Shown here one piece after another: positions 35,701 to 48,561 of a stretch of DNA of 64,000 nucleotides. The stretch's first letter is position 1, and every line of letters begins with the position of its first letter. The stretch lies in NCBI GenBank assembly GCA_006503535.1, contig QYRS01000002.1, positions 868,001 through 932,000 of the forward strand, in the 5' to 3' direction. The notes below the pieces were generated by a model. It worked only from the letters and a program-made list of their open reading frames with translations, had not been told where the DNA came from and did not search any database. Origin of the DNA: Arthrinium phaeospermum (Eukaryota; Ascomycota; Sordariomycetes; Amphisphaeriales; Apiosporaceae). The translations under genes were made by a program, and so were the position numbers.

Positions 35701-38700
35701 ATATTGCATGTAGGTATGCAATAACACTGCCTGCGAACAAGAGAGGAGAGCAGAGCAGAGGGGAAGGGGGGTTGGGTAGGGGGTTCCACAAGTCTCTCAA
35801 CCGTCCTCCGTTTAATCACCCTTGTCCTACCCATGCATAGTAAGCAGTAATGCACGTTCGAGATGTGCTACAATATAAACTACCACGTCGGCATTGCCAA
35901 CTGCTTGCCCAGCTTCTGCTTCCAGCCTGCAATGCTGCAATGATGTAGGTACCTACCGTGTGGTTACATAAGCCAGATGGTCCCATCTTTCCTCCGGACT
36001 CGCGTTCTGCTGCGTCTTATGGCCGAGACGGGACGGTGCAACCTAATTGTCCATACGCAAGCGAGAGCGACGGCCAGTGCGGATCCCTTCTCCAAACAGT
36101 AATGTTTCTCTTATCGGCGGAAGCGTGTCTTGATCATCTACTTGTACCACTGTCTGGAAGCCACTGAGCTCCGAGAGGTTTTCTGGTGGCTGTTACGCAG
36201 TCCTGTATAGATTAGGTGTGCTTTCTCATCTATTATTCATCGCTTACCTTGGGCATCATCGGTGACGGGGGGAAAAGTCCTGATGAGTGATAGGAAGCGC
36301 CGCCCCCTTGACTTCATCGTCGTATGGGCGTTCAGACGTTGCATCAGCAGCGCCTCACCATCCAAAACACGACTGTTCTCCCCCCAAAGCAGCAGCAACA
36401 CTGCAGGTACTTTCCGGCGGCGAGCACGAAACCGAGGTTTCCTCCGGCATATTGCCCTCGCATTGGGCACACGTGATCCTTCCGGTTGATCTGCAAAGCG
36501 AAGCAAAACAAAAACAAAGCAAAGCCGTACTGTGCGCCCCTCTCGTCTGACAACTGGGCTGGGACCCCGTTGCACGCAGGACTTGTGCCGCATGTGTGGA
36601 TTGTGGATATCTGATGTATCGTGCGTGCTGCTTGCTGCTCCAAGTTGCTGTTGGCTGCTGTGGGTTTGTTCGCCCTGGGAAAAACTCAGCAAGAGATGGG
36701 ATATTTTCTCCTCCGGCCAGGGGAGGGGGGCAATCTCTCGGCCGATATTGCTGTGCTAGGCTCCTCTGTGTATTATTGCATACATACGGAATACCTTGCA
36801 ACAGGCTTTTCACGGTCTCACAAGTAGTATTCTGCTTGCCTCGTTCTTTCTTGTGACTCGCTGGCTCGGCAGGATGGAGGGTGGGTTTCGGGAGAGCAAG
36901 ATTAGTAATAGAAGAGTCGAGGCACGGATGACCTGATCACGCCTCCCGGTGGTTGCTGCTTGAGGATGCCTTGATGCCTCGACCAGTAAACGGGGTTCCT
37001 CTAAACACTCAGGTGGGGACGAGGATTATGTAAGTTCTTCTTTACGACTAATCAGCATAACCACAGGCGTACCAGACTGAAACGCTACAGATGCATGGGA
37101 AGCATCAAACAGCCTCATTATCTGGGGGAGAAGGGCTCTCAAACCTGTCAGCCTGTATACCAAAGTCGTCCAACGAGAGAATCAACGGGACAAGGTAAGT
37201 GGGATTCGGGTGCTTTATCGAGTAGCGCTATCCAAATCCCGAGGGGTCCGGACTCCTCCTGCAGTTGGAAAGTCCGGCGCGGCATCGCGTGCCAAGAGAC
37301 TGGGTTCATATCTCAATCTCTCGAATCACGTGTGGTGTGATTGATGACCAAAGCAGCCGGGGTCCGGACGACGGAATCGTTGATTGGCTCATCGTGCGAT
37401 GCAGCCAATCCGCTCTCCCGTAGGAAGCTGCCACATTCGTATGCAAGCCATGCCGATGTGTACTTCGAGGTTGGTGAGGTCGCACAAGAGATCAATTGGA
37501 AGAAGTGTGGGTGGGAACTGGAGACTGGGGCCCAAGGGTACCTTTACTTTGTCAGCGGTCCCGACGTCACTCTTGCTCTCTCTCTCTCTCTCTTTGCAAC
37601 TGGCAACTGAGCTAATAGGCACACGGTCCCGAGATGCATCCACACACACCCACAGCTCGGGAATGTCTCGTGCAATTTCAACGTGAATTCGGAGTTGGGC
37701 CGCCCCTGCTGCTGCTGCTGCTGCTGCTGCATCGTAGCAGCGGTATCTGCTGTACCCTTCGGAGCCGCCAGGAGTCACCAACATGCACCTGGGTGGCGCA
37801 TGGGGCCTGGATTCTGCTTTCTTGCCCGATGACTCCAAGCAAGAAGCTCCCGATCTTGTAGGTATCAGCTGCTATCTCGCGGAGTGACAAACAGCTGAGG
37901 ACCGGTCCATAATGCGCTGACTAAAAGGCAGAGCGAATACGGCGTTTACGTGCCCGGCAACTGTTTACAGCACGGTGCGCTATGTGCGTTGGTCTTTATA
38001 CATGTATGTAGGTGGTAGGTGTAGTAGTATGTAGGCAGGTGGGTGTCTAGCGCATCGGGCTGACAATGCAAAGGGATGGTGTGGGATGTGTGCGATTTTG
38101 TCCCATTGGCCCGCGCAAGCTAGACGAGAAGCTAGGAAATTAGTAATACCTACGATTAAGGAAACAATTCCGAAATCAACCACCTGCGAGACCTGTAAGA
38201 TGGATGCGAGGAGGGCGGGCAGAGGAATCGGAGGTTATGTATGTACTTTCAAGGCTGTGCTCTGCTTCCTCCTGCCGTTGCAAAAAATAAGTCATTGTTG
38301 CATAATCTTCTCGCGAACTTCGTCTTCGCTGGAAAGACCAGACAAAGAGCCCCCTCCAAGCCCCTCTCCCCTCCATCTCTCCGGTGCTGTCGAATCAAGG
38401 GTTTAGAGTTTTCTTATGTAACCCGTGGGGACCATAAATTGGGCACAAGTTTCAGAAGAAGCACCGCCGATGGAATGAGGCGGCTCTGGTGAGCTTACCT
38501 CATAACACCTCATCGGCTCTGGATAGGTATCCCTATCGTACCATCCTGGCAAGGTGGTTCTCCGTACCTCGGTATATCTGCAGATGAACGCTTGACGCTT
38601 GCACACTTGGAGGTACCTACTACTACTCATTCATACTGTGGGGAGGCAAAACACCCGAAATCATATATATATAGCAAACAGGAGATAAGACCAGTGATCT

Positions 38701-41020
38701 CAACCCAACAAACTTGAGAAGACCAGGGCCCCTGGGATGTGAAGCCATAGCCTTACATACCAATACGCCGATGTTCACGTTCCGCCAAGTCGAAATGTCT
38801 GAGTATACGGTTTTGCCCTGCACTCTATCTGCCTACATCTCTGCGAAGCCCATGCGATCCGAACTCGGGTGGAGGGAATCGCAATAGCCTATTAGCCATG
38901 CCACCACCGTCAGCCAATTGCAGCTAGAGCTGGGTTTCGGGAACTTGAAAGTACCCGTTGGGTACTTTTCTCCCTCTGCGTAAACATTAGAACGAACCAA
39001 CAACCTCTCGGTCCGGATTTAAAGTACAGTAACACCAAGTAAAGAAATTGCTGACAAACCCACTATCCAAGTCTCAAGTTGACCTACACAGCCGAGCGCG
39101 TCGTCAACTACTCATTTAGCTCGTCAGGGAGCGCGAATTACGTGATCACCCCATATATTTCCCATTCCTTCTTGTTCGCCTACTGCTTCGCTGCTGACGG
39201 ACGGCCCAAGTTGCACACACTCGTGCACTTATGAGCTGTCCGTACATCGATGCCTGTATGTATGTATGCATGTAGCTTTGCTCTCCCACATACGTAACCA
39301 GGCACACTCGAGCTGAGCCTGCGGAGTTAAGTACTAGCGGTAGAAGGCGGAGGCTACGGGGCTGGATATAACAATACTTGGTGAACAGTGTGCACACTCT
39401 TGGTGTTCGTGCACCGCACAGGCAGGGCGTAAAAGGCATGCTCCGTTGTCATGAGTCAAACCCAGCAAGCAGGTTGCTGGAGAGTGGGAAATGGCGAACG
39501 AACAGAGGGCCCTGAGGGTTGAGGGTTTCGGTCCCATCTTCTAGAAGACCCATGCTCGGGGCGAACGAGTGTGCACGAAAAAGCACCCAGCGACCATGGT
39601 CAGCAAACCGGCCCGTTACCCGCGGCAAATCTTGTTCCTCCTTCTAGAAAGGCTCCCTGTTGCAACCCAGCCTCACGCTCCCTGTGTTTACCCTCCTGGG
39701 CGTAGCGCATGTACCAAGTAGCCGGTCTGTTGTCAATTGCTCCATTTCTCGCAGCAGATGCTGAGCAGTAGCCAGCGCCGTGACATGACTGACAAGTCCG
39801 ACATGCTAGGGCTTGAGAAAAAAAGAAGGCCATTTATGAAAAATCAGTGTAGTATGCATTTGCATAATAAATAAGGAGATACTGTGCTGCACCGCAGGCC
39901 GGCATTATTTGTTTTTCTGGTTGGGGTTTTCTTCTTCTGGTTCTTTTCTTTTCGTCTACTGTACTTCGTTACGGCGGAGCTGGCTGGCTGAATAATTCGT
40001 CACTTGGTCTGGATTACGAAACCAACAGTAAAAAAGTCCGGCGCTTGGTTTGACTCTGGGGCTCGTGGGGCACAAGACGACTGTCTCCCGATCACCCTCA
40101 CTTGGCACTACTTACTCCCTCGCTCCGCCGTCGCGCTTTCGTTTCCCTTCCATTGCTCGCTCGCTCACCCACTCGCGCGGCCTGTGTCTTAATTTTTTTT
40201 TTTATTCTCTATATGTGTATGTACATTGCATGTAGCAAGCGCACCTGAGTACCTAATTGCTCGCAGTCCCATTCTCCAGCTGTCTCTCGCGGCCCTCGGA
40301 CACTTCGACACCTGTCATTGGTTCTGGCGTTGGTAACTTACTTGTCAGCACCCAAAATCCGGCTCTTTCTTTTACCACCCTTCCACCTACCATTGAAAGT
40401 TTATTATCTAAGGGCCACCACCTATCAAATCCCCCAGCCCAGCCAACCTACTACGGTTACTACTTGTTCAGCCAGCAGTCCATCCAAGCAAGCCCCATCA
40501 AATCTTCCTTAATACCTGCATGTCCAATCCGAACCAACTCTGAGAAGGACCCCCCAGGGATTATTGATCTCTTTTTCCACTCTGCCCGACCATCGCCGTC
40601 CTGTACTTCCAAACTACCACTGCTATCTACCATACAGTCAGCAACAAGTACAGGTCGCCTTTCCGCAATTACAATCGGCCCCAGCCAAGGACCCAGACTC
40701 CGGACTGACAGCCTAATCGGTTCCCTGATACTCACTTATGTCATCCAAGTATATGCTTGGTTCGTAAAGACAAATCCAAAGTACACCCCGGTACTTGTTT
40801 GCCTGCGACGGGCTGGCGGCGGCATTTCCAGGAACAACAACAGAGCAGGACCGTCCAGATCTGGTCTTGTCGATCCTCCGGGCCACTACAAGCTGCTGCA
40901 GCGTCCCTCACCAGATCTTCCTTTTTTGTTTCTGCTGTCGAGCTTCACCCCGTCTCGCCATAATCGCATCCGGTCTATCCTCTGCTCCCACCCGTGTTCT
41001 TTGCTGGGCTCGTCTTTCGC
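35701..41020. other. 5.3-kb region without a convincing gene; kapC upstream and leader
   Basis: Only short, compositionally poor frames occur. Microsatellites: CT dinucleotides at 37576-37593 and eight CTG units at 37706-37729. A perfect 12-bp palindrome GTAGGTACCTAC lies at 35945-35956, with GGTACC again at 38612-38617. From about 40080 to 41020 the plus strand is C/T-rich, as expected of the long kapC promoter and leader; the 255-codon frame there begins with a non-ATG codon and has no protein-like pattern. A small lineage-specific or noncoding gene could be hidden here. Confidence 0.45.
37706..37729 (+). repeat. CTG trinucleotide repeat (8 units)
   Basis: Eight uninterrupted CTG triplets in noncoding DNA. 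Confidence 0.9.
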
Positions 41021-43007
41021 ATGATGGAGTACACAGCTACTGCGGCTCCCGCTGCCGCCGCTGCTCCTGCTCCTCCTACAGGCGCCTCAAAGGTAAGTTT
41101 GGAGCAAATCGTCATCTCGTAATCATCCGCCCTTGCCCAGACCAATCTCATAACATGCCATACCCTACCACCGATCTCCCTCTTCCCATTGCTCTCCGGT
41201 GGTCAGCCATCGAGCTCTACTGAAACCCCGCCGTGTTTGACTGTGCATATTAGCATACGAATACACGAAAGGTGCAGCATTGTTTTCTGTGTGTCTTTTT
41301 TTGGTTGCCGTCCCCTTTCCCGAGCTATCCAGCAAATCTACACCCTGGTCTTTTGTCATGAGTGCATCTATTCCCACGACTTCTCGACTCTTCTCAATCT
41401 CCATTTCAGCCAAACGGTATCTATCCGTCGTGGCCATTATCATCACCATGGAACTGTAGCGACTTGATGCTGACTCAGAATCGGACAATAGGACAGTACA
41501 AGCTTTACTGGTGAGTACGAACATGATTTTCTTCTTTTTTTCCTGACTACCGTGCTCTTATCTCCTCCCCAGATCTGATGGGGAATGCATCTGCTGCCGA
41601 TTACACATCATGGCAATGTCCCGGATTTCGCGAAGCCTACCGCGATCCGGATTACTCTTGCTGCATGGGTCCTCGCGATCCTCACTATGTCGGCCCCCTC
41701 CCCTATCGGTTGCTGACCTTCCATCCACCCCCTCCCTGTCACTACCCATCTTCCCTCCACATGAATATGTAATCACACATATACATGCATACATACGGAC
41801 AACCTCAGCCTTTTCGACGGCTCCGGCCTTGTATCACCCTATGTACATGTACACCCCCCTCCCGCGTCGTCTTGCGTGCCCGTCTCTTATTACCAAATAC
41901 CCGCCCCTGCTACCCTTGCCTACCGGTCTCTCAAGTCATACATATTTCGCCTCGGCCCACTCCATAGCTTCCTCCAGTTCTATTACTAGCTCCTTCTCTT
42001 GGTTCTGTCGCTACCTGTGTCAACTACGCATTTCTCATTGCATATCCTCTTTCGCGATCCCGGCAGTATTACCTGGGCTGTGTGTCACTGACTCGCCTTT
42101 CAGAAGATCCGGACTTGCGAGCTAAACTCGCACACCAAGCAACAAGTCTTCTCAACCAGACCGACTCAGGCCCTAAGGAGACTAGGATCCCTCAGCCGTG
42201 TGTACCGCCGCAACCACAGATACATCCGCAGTTGAGAGCAGCTGGTGGTGCTGCGAACTCCACGGAGATAATGCCTTCTGGCCTTGCCGCAGCGTCCACC
42301 CATCCCGGCGCCATTCCTTCTGCCTCATCTGCCATGGCAGTGCATGGGCTTCTGGACCATGACCCCGATCATGACCACGACCATGACGGGGACGATTCTA
42401 TTACGGATGGGAGGAAGGCCAAGAGGGAGCTCAGCCAGTCGAAGCGCGCTGCGCAGAATAGGGCTGCTCAGGTAAGTGCTTTTCGACGCAACATTGGCTT
42501 TAGCATGATCAACGCTGATCCGGTCAACAGAGAGCATTCAGACAAAGGAAGGAGCACCACATAAAAAAGCTGGAGCAGGAAGTACGGGACTTCCGTACAA
42601 TGGAAGAAACGTATAAGGCGGTCCAAAATGAGAACTACGCGCTGCGCGAATACGTTATACAACTACAGTCCCGATTGATGGACAGCCAGATCGAACTCCC
42701 GCAACCCCCTCCTGGCGTGGCCTTGCACCCTCCCAGGCCTAATGCGCCGCGAGCCGTTGCTCATCCTCACCCTCCTGCCAACGTGCTAGAACCCGCGCAA
42801 GCTACCAGCTCCGCCGGCTCTCTTGCCGACGTTGCTGCTGCGGTACACGCTGGCATTAGTGCCAGAGAACCGCCAAGGGAAATGCCCGTTGACGGTATTT
42901 ACAACAACCGAGTGAAGCCAGAGACCAGCGAGGAGCGGAGCGACGATGAGATTCGGCGGCAGCTGCAACGCGACACCTTACCCCCTCCGTCATCCTTGAG
43001 AGCATAG
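41021..43007 (+). CDS. kapC: bZIP transcription factor KapC
   Basis: Proposed exons 41021-41092, 41492-41510, 42104-42471 and 42531-43007, 311 residues. The basic region KRAAQNRAAQRAFRQRK is split by the last intron (59 nt) and followed by a coiled coil KKLEQEV...NYALREYVIQLQSRLMDSQ; this Yap/AP-1-like basic region with the LREYI/VxxLQSRLxDSQ zipper is the KapC family. An Ala/Pro-rich start, an EDPDLRAKLAHQATSLLNQ segment, an Asp/His repeat and a Pro-rich tail surround it. Confidence is high for 42104-43007 and moderate for the 5' part. The 19-nt microexon was chosen because it is the arrangement found that joins the ATG exon to the good acceptor at 42103 (branch CTGAC) in frame. A non-microexon alternative uses an acceptor at 42066. 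Role: nuclear DNA-binding regulator, targets unknown. Confidence 0.85.
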
Positions 43008-44631
43008 GATACCTTTTGGTGATGCCGAAGATGGTGGAAACAGGAAGCTGTGGGCGAAGATGTAAGGATTTGTGTCTAATTCTGCGTTCATTTTCACAAG
43101 GGGCGTTCAAAGGCAGCATCGTGGGATGTTGATTTTACACTTGTGGCGTTCAGGCTTAATCGGGTTCGGTCCAAGAAATGGGTGTCACTGGCATTTGGTA
43201 GGGGGAAGCAACCCGAGTAGCATTGTAGTGTTGCATTCTTACTCAGTGGCCTTGTTCGCTGGTGTATTAGTCAATGCACTTGAACTTTTGCCAACTGAAT
43301 AGACTTCTGATTAAAAAAAAGTAAGATATTGATAGCAAAGAGATGTATCATTTGGTCAGCAGATCCGGTTTTCGATGGGAAAACCGCGATGACCTCGAAA
43401 CAGCCAATCCTAAAACTTGCAGACATTGCGAATAAGAAAGAAGTTGATTGTTATGTTTTGGTATATTCTACAAGCGATAATGAAAAGCCGACAGCACTCT
43501 CAAGCCGGAGCCTTGACTTCATCTATTCATTCGTCGGCGCGCAAAGATTGCGCCCTATCTCCGTACCATCCATATAGATTAAGCGAACAAGAGCATCAGT
43601 CGCAATTTGCGCCCCGTTCCCGTATCTAGTCTGCGGCACTGCTTGCTGCTTCGCGCCGCTTTCTGTCTCACGCCGTCAAGCTCAAGGATATGAGTTACCC
43701 AGTTCGTGCTCCTGTGCGATGAAGAGGTTAGCTTGGTTTTTGTTTGGCGAGTTGCGGCACGGATATGTCGTGTCAAGTCATTCAGGGAGTAAGTAATAAA
43801 TGGTGTGGGTGGGTGGGTTGCGGAGTGATCTGGCAAGGCCGGCCAGGTAGAAGGGGAAGGGGAAAGGGAAAAAAGCAGCCAGAAAAGGAAAGAGGGAGAT
43901 GGGGAGAATGGGGTGCGATGAGAGGCCCCAGAAGCAAGAATAACCACAATAGGCAGGCAATGGTTGTTGCTGTGATGAAGAGACCAGCCACATGACTGAC
44001 TCATCAGGACGAATGGAGATGGGCCAATAGCATATGAAGGAACGAGAAGTAGCGTTGTTAGGAAAGTTCTGCCAAGCCCCAAACCGCAAGATCGCGGGCG
44101 CTCTCTCTCTCCAAATCTCTCGGGCTTATGTCAGCACAAAGAGAGAGAGAGAGGCCGCGGCCACCTTGGAATATCTCGAGATGGGGTAGCGACCCATCAA
44201 TTGATGCGGGCGGGCGGGCTTGGCAAAAAGGGGGGAAGGGGGGGAGGGGGGTGGTAAGAGCTGTGTGTGTGGTGTGGAAGCAACAACGCAAGGGTAATTC
44301 CGCGAGGAATAATCTTTGCATATCATCTTGTCCTCGTCCTCGCTTGAGAGTAGGGTATGTATGTAGTAAGTCAAAGAGAAAGAGACAAATGCACGATGAC
44401 ACGACCAAACGGATGAAGCACCGCATGCAGTGGCTCAAGAATCCATCCTTGGCGCTGTGCCGCCTCGGTGTACGGCGTAAATCGCCGTAAACTCAGCGAA
44501 CAACACTCCATTTCTGAAGTCGTCCCCTGTCGTCCCCCAACGCCTGACTTGAGAGGGGATGGGTGCCGGTCCCGAACGAGGCAAGATTCCTTTGGCTGAC
44601 AAGGCTCGCGCTTTGGCCAGAAAGTGCACAA
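43008..44631. other. Convergent region between kapC and arp5
   Basis: 1.6 kb. Rich in purine runs on the plus strand (43845-43925 and 44140-44260). It includes a CT tract at 44101-44111 facing a GA tract at 44141-44153, able to form a hairpin, and a G-rich block at 44230-44251. No gene is seen. Confidence 0.45.
44230..44251 (+). other. G-run block, potential G-quadruplex
   Basis: Three runs of six, seven and six G separated by AA and A, followed by TGG; the long runs can supply four G-tracts. It lies in the convergent spacer downstream of both kapC and arp5. Confidence 0.5.
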
Positions 44632-47162
44632 TTACTGAAAGGGGAAAGACGGGGGGTATGGGGAAGGTTTCGGGGTAGGAAGGGAGCAGTATGTTGGTCA
44701 GACAGGACTTGGGAGAAGCAGGAGGGATGTGGCTGGTTTGCCGAGTCAAGATGGAAAGAGGCTGGAGAAAGTTTGCTGACATACCTTTATGTAATCGCCT
44801 CCCTTCTCGAGCCACTCTGCCCTGGTCACCGCGGCGGCTTTGTATCCGGAGGATCCTACCCAGCCTGCGGCACCTTTCCAGGCATCCAGAACTGCATTGT
44901 CTGCGCGGCGCAACTTGAGAGGACTGTCGACAGGCAGCAGAGCTGTGAGGCCTTGGCGCAGGCGGTCGTCGAAGTTGTCAAACAGAGTATTGCCACCAGT
45001 CAAGAACACGTCACGTAGGAAGTCGTCCCGGTTGATTGTGGGGATGCCCACCAGTCGCTGGGTAAGGATATCGCCGCACATCTCGACCAGGCCGGCCTGG
45101 TCCACTCCGGCGATGGACGGCTGGAACACCACTTCGGGAACACGGATGCGCTCCACGTTGAGATGGAGCTGGTTGATTTCCGATTGAGCGCCCGCATCAA
45201 AGGGCCGTGGGCCTCGTAAGAAGGCGTGCAGAAGGGATCGGCTCCAGTCGGATTGGGCCTCGTATGTATCTTCGTGCGTGAAGCCTGCATCGTAGCGCAG
45301 AAGGTCCTCTTCAATGGTCTTCAGGTTTCCAAGGAGATCCTCCTCGCCTTCTTCGTCGTCGCTGGCGTTCTCCCCGACCGCGATCTGCCTGTACACGCCC
45401 CAGTCGTCATCATTGGCACCAAAGTTGTCGTCGTCCCCACCACGACGCCGTTTGGTTCGTGGACCATCTGATGCCAGGTTGGCGATGGATTTCATGCGAA
45501 TCTGCGACGCCAGCGACTTTCGGTTGCCCTGGTCCGCCTTGAGGCGGTCGAGCTCCTTCATGCGCGACAACGTCTCGTTGCGTATGGCACGTTTCTCGTC
45601 CAGCCAACCCTCGAGGTCGTTCTCACGACGCTCCCTATCGAGACGCTCATCCTCGGCAATGCGCGCCTTCTCCGCCTCTTTCTCTGCCTTGGCCCTTGCT
45701 CGTGCCTCGTGATTTGACTTGAGAAGGCGCTGGTGTCGCTTCTGCTTGAGAGCGGCTTCATCCAATTCCTCGTCTGGCACTTCCAGTAAATCGAAGTTGG
45801 GTGCCTCTTGTTCCTCTTCAGGGTCCCCTCCCACATCCTTTGTACGCGCCTTTTTGACAGACTTCTCCAGTTCCTTGATGGCCCGCTCCAGCGCATTTTC
45901 GTCCTTCATGTCCTCGGCATCGAGCAGCCGCTTGGTGTCCTTTTTGTTGGCATCCGCAATCTTCTCCTGTAGTTTCTTGTAGTATTCGAGCTCCTGCTCC
46001 TTTCGCATCAGTTTCTCCAGGCGCATCTTGGCAGCCTGCTCCTGTAGTCGCCTGCCACTTTCTTTCTTGCGCTCTGCGATACGAGCCAGCTCTTCCTCGC
46101 TCTTCTGAATGATGACCTCTTCCGTAAACGGGTATTGGATGACCATGTCCCTATCCTCTAGACCCGTCCAATCCAGGTAGGAGCGAATCTCATCATCGAA
46201 CGCCTTCGAGACGTAAGCATGGTCCCGTAGCATGTTTTCGGCCTGGGAGACATTGAGCTTCCCGGGGAATGACGGGTACTTGAGGCGAATAAGTTTCAAA
46301 AGGTATTCGGCAGAATGCCACCCACCCCAGTTCAAGCGAATTGCCTGGTTCAATATCGCCTTGGAGTCGTAAACTGGTATCACGTGGGTAGCGCTGTATG
46401 AAGATGATACGACCAGACCTGTGCGGCCCTTGTTATGTCGGTACGAGAACAATGAGTCGACGCCCGTGGCCAGGGAAGGTGCGCCATATGCTTCGAAGAT
46501 GATTTCGTTCATGGCTACGCATGCGCGCGTTAATACTGCCGGCAGATCTCAACATTGTAGGGATTTCTCGCTTACATTTTCTCGCATATGGCAGGTTGGC
46601 GACAGTCTCCGTCATGACGATGGGCATGTCTATGGAACTCTCCGCATTGTTCATGCCGAGCTTAAGGAATGTCCAATCCAAAACGTGTTCCATCACATCC
46701 CAATTGGTGACGACACCGGTTCCGGGCTCAAATGCGTTCCTGATGTGGCCTCGGGCGGTCGTGTCGGCGTAGCAGTCGTTGCCCGCGAACGAATATGTCT
46801 TTCCGAGCTTCCTGTCCCTATACTTGGCCATGATCGGCGGTATATTGAACCTGGGCTGGTCCTCGAAAGACCATCCTGCTCTTACGGCCGAGGAACCTGT
46901 AAAGTCACTCCGATGTTAGTGTCCAGTGCTCTTCGGGAGGCATAGTCCAACCTTAGGCATGCTTACCGTTGTCAATCACGATAGCGGCGCGGCCTGCCGA
47001 CTGGGACAATGCCTTCTCTCGTCCATCAGGCTGCTCGGGCGTGGGCTTCTCGAATCGATTCTCCTTCATAGGGAATATTTGGGCTGGAGGGTACGTCTTC
47101 GCCTCGCGCACAGGGAGTGCCGCGAGGGCCGGCACCGTTGGGTCGACAGCGGAGGGCGCCAT
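44632..47162 (-). CDS. arp5: Actin-related protein Arp5 (INO80 complex)
   Basis: Exons (minus) 47162-46967, 46896-46576 and 46514-44785, plus a final exon holding only the stop (44634-44632) after a 150-nt intron; 749 residues. If that intron is retained, translation adds 12 residues and stops at 44746. Actin-fold marks: IVIDNG joined over the first intron to SSAVRAGW (phosphate 1 loop), GHIRNAFEPG, EHVLDW, the exon-3 start IIFEAYGAPS, and near the end VFLTGGNTLF and RAEWLEKGGDYIK. Between the actin halves lies the large charged coiled-coil insertion typical of Arp5 (Glu/Lys/Arg-rich, roughly residues 310-560). Arp5 binds Ies6 to form a nucleosome-contacting module of the INO80 remodeller in the nucleus. 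ies6 lies 1.8 kb upstream. Confidence 0.95.
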
Positions 47163-48098
47163 GTCTGCGGTCGCAAGGTTGTCTTGGCGTCAAATCGTTT
47201 ATCGTAATCGAGGGTTGGAGACTTAATCGCGGGTTGATGAAGTTGTGTTGTTGCACATGTCGCATCGAAGAGTCCCACCAAATGACAGCCGTGATTGAGG
47301 ATCTGCTTCAATGAAAAAGAGCAGCAGATGTCGTGTACGATTCAGCGCATAATTAATAATTCGTGACTCAGTTCCGCGCAGCGTCCACAGAGGCGCCAGA
47401 TGGATGTGGGAAAAAAGAAACCTGAATGGACAGAACTTTGTTCCCCAAGTCTGTTCGCTTTCGCCGTCGCTCGCGACTGGAAGAATGCAAGGCTGACGGT
47501 TCAGACAGTATTGAACAGGGATCTTCAAGCTCCAGAAAGCAGGGGCAGCTGCGCTAAACTCAATTCACCTTAGCGCTCATGCACATCCTCGAAGCTATGG
47601 CCATCCATCCATATCTCATGTACGGAGTACCTCGACTTGAGCTTCACATTGATCGTAGGTAACTCGTAACTCGGGGAGTTGCAAGATGGCGACTTTCCTT
47701 CCTATACCTTCATACAACAGCACAGTTTACTCTCCGTCTCGCGGAACAGGAGACATTCAACCAAATCAGAATGGTTCTAAAGCTTGACCGTTATCAAAAC
47801 ACATATGATGAACTAAATCCCTTACAAGTCGCCCCATACCTTCGATTTTAAACATCAAGACTTGTCATTGGCACACAAAAAAAAGAGCTTGTGCATTGAA
47901 TAGACTGCTCTATACAGACTCTGGAGAAGGTCGGCGCCATTCGTTGTTGGCGTACTTGATCGTCACGCTCTGTCATAAGCCAACGCGTCTTGCTCTGTTC
48001 CAGTGAGTCCAACAGTGTTCAGTGCTACCAAGACTCCTTATACGGAGCATGGACATGCTTAGAGCTTGACATCGTTACGCGCTCTTCCACATCCCTCC
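47163..48098. other. arp5 promoter and dad4 3' flank
   Basis: 936 bases between arp5 and dad4, which share orientation. No feature beyond short A/T-rich runs. Confidence 0.45.
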
Positions 48099-48561
48099 TT
48101 ATGAAGGGGGCTTCAAGTTGTCCGTCGCTATTACAGGTGTTAGTCAGTTTCTGCATCAGTATGTATTTTCCCGTGACAGGTCTGTATCTACCTTCTAGGT
48201 GGAACAAGACATTGGATTGGTAGTTCTTGAACATCTGAGCCACCAGCTCGATGTTCATGTTTTGGACGTTGATATCCTGCAAAGTTATGTCAATTTCGGG
48301 ACCGAATATTTGGTCACGGGTTGGCTAACTTGTAGGCTCTTGTTCATGACCATGACGGCCTCGTTGAGCTTCTCCTGCAATAGCAAGCCGATAATTAGCA
48401 TGTTGCTGTGCTCCATAGGTCCAACAGCTGACACTTACAACATTGGTGATGACACGCGATAGCAGTAAGTTCTGCTGGTGCTCGTGGGGGCTCTCCTACA
48501 GCAAAACAGTCCGGTCAGCGCCCAGGTCTTGCGACAGGACATAAGCAAGGCATATTACCAT
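48099..48561 (-). CDS. dad4: DASH/Dam1 complex subunit Dad4
   Basis: Five exons (minus): 48561-48559, 48495-48439, 48374-48330, 48276-48192 and 48127-48099; introns of 63, 64, 53 and 64 nt; 72 residues, the family length. Exon 1 is only the ATG. The protein reads [56 protein letters not shown] and ends NLKPPS, essentially the Dad4 consensus. Dad4 is a short helical subunit of the ten-protein DASH ring that couples kinetochores to microtubule plus ends in mitosis. No long open frame marks this gene, so automated annotation could miss it. It is divergent from ies6 and co-directional with arp5. Confidence 0.95.

Noticed and set aside
37341..37610. Possible small ORF with a hydrophobic end
   Set aside because: The hydrophobic part is the translation of a CT microsatellite; nothing else supports coding.
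40257..41024. 255-codon plus-strand frame upstream of kapC
   Set aside because: Starts with a non-ATG codon in C/T-rich leader DNA, low-complexity Ser/Pro/Leu composition, no conserved pattern.
41610..42125. 171-codon plus-strand frame between kapC exons
   Set aside because: Lies in the long pyrimidine-rich intron, is out of frame with the bZIP exon, and has no recognisable domain.
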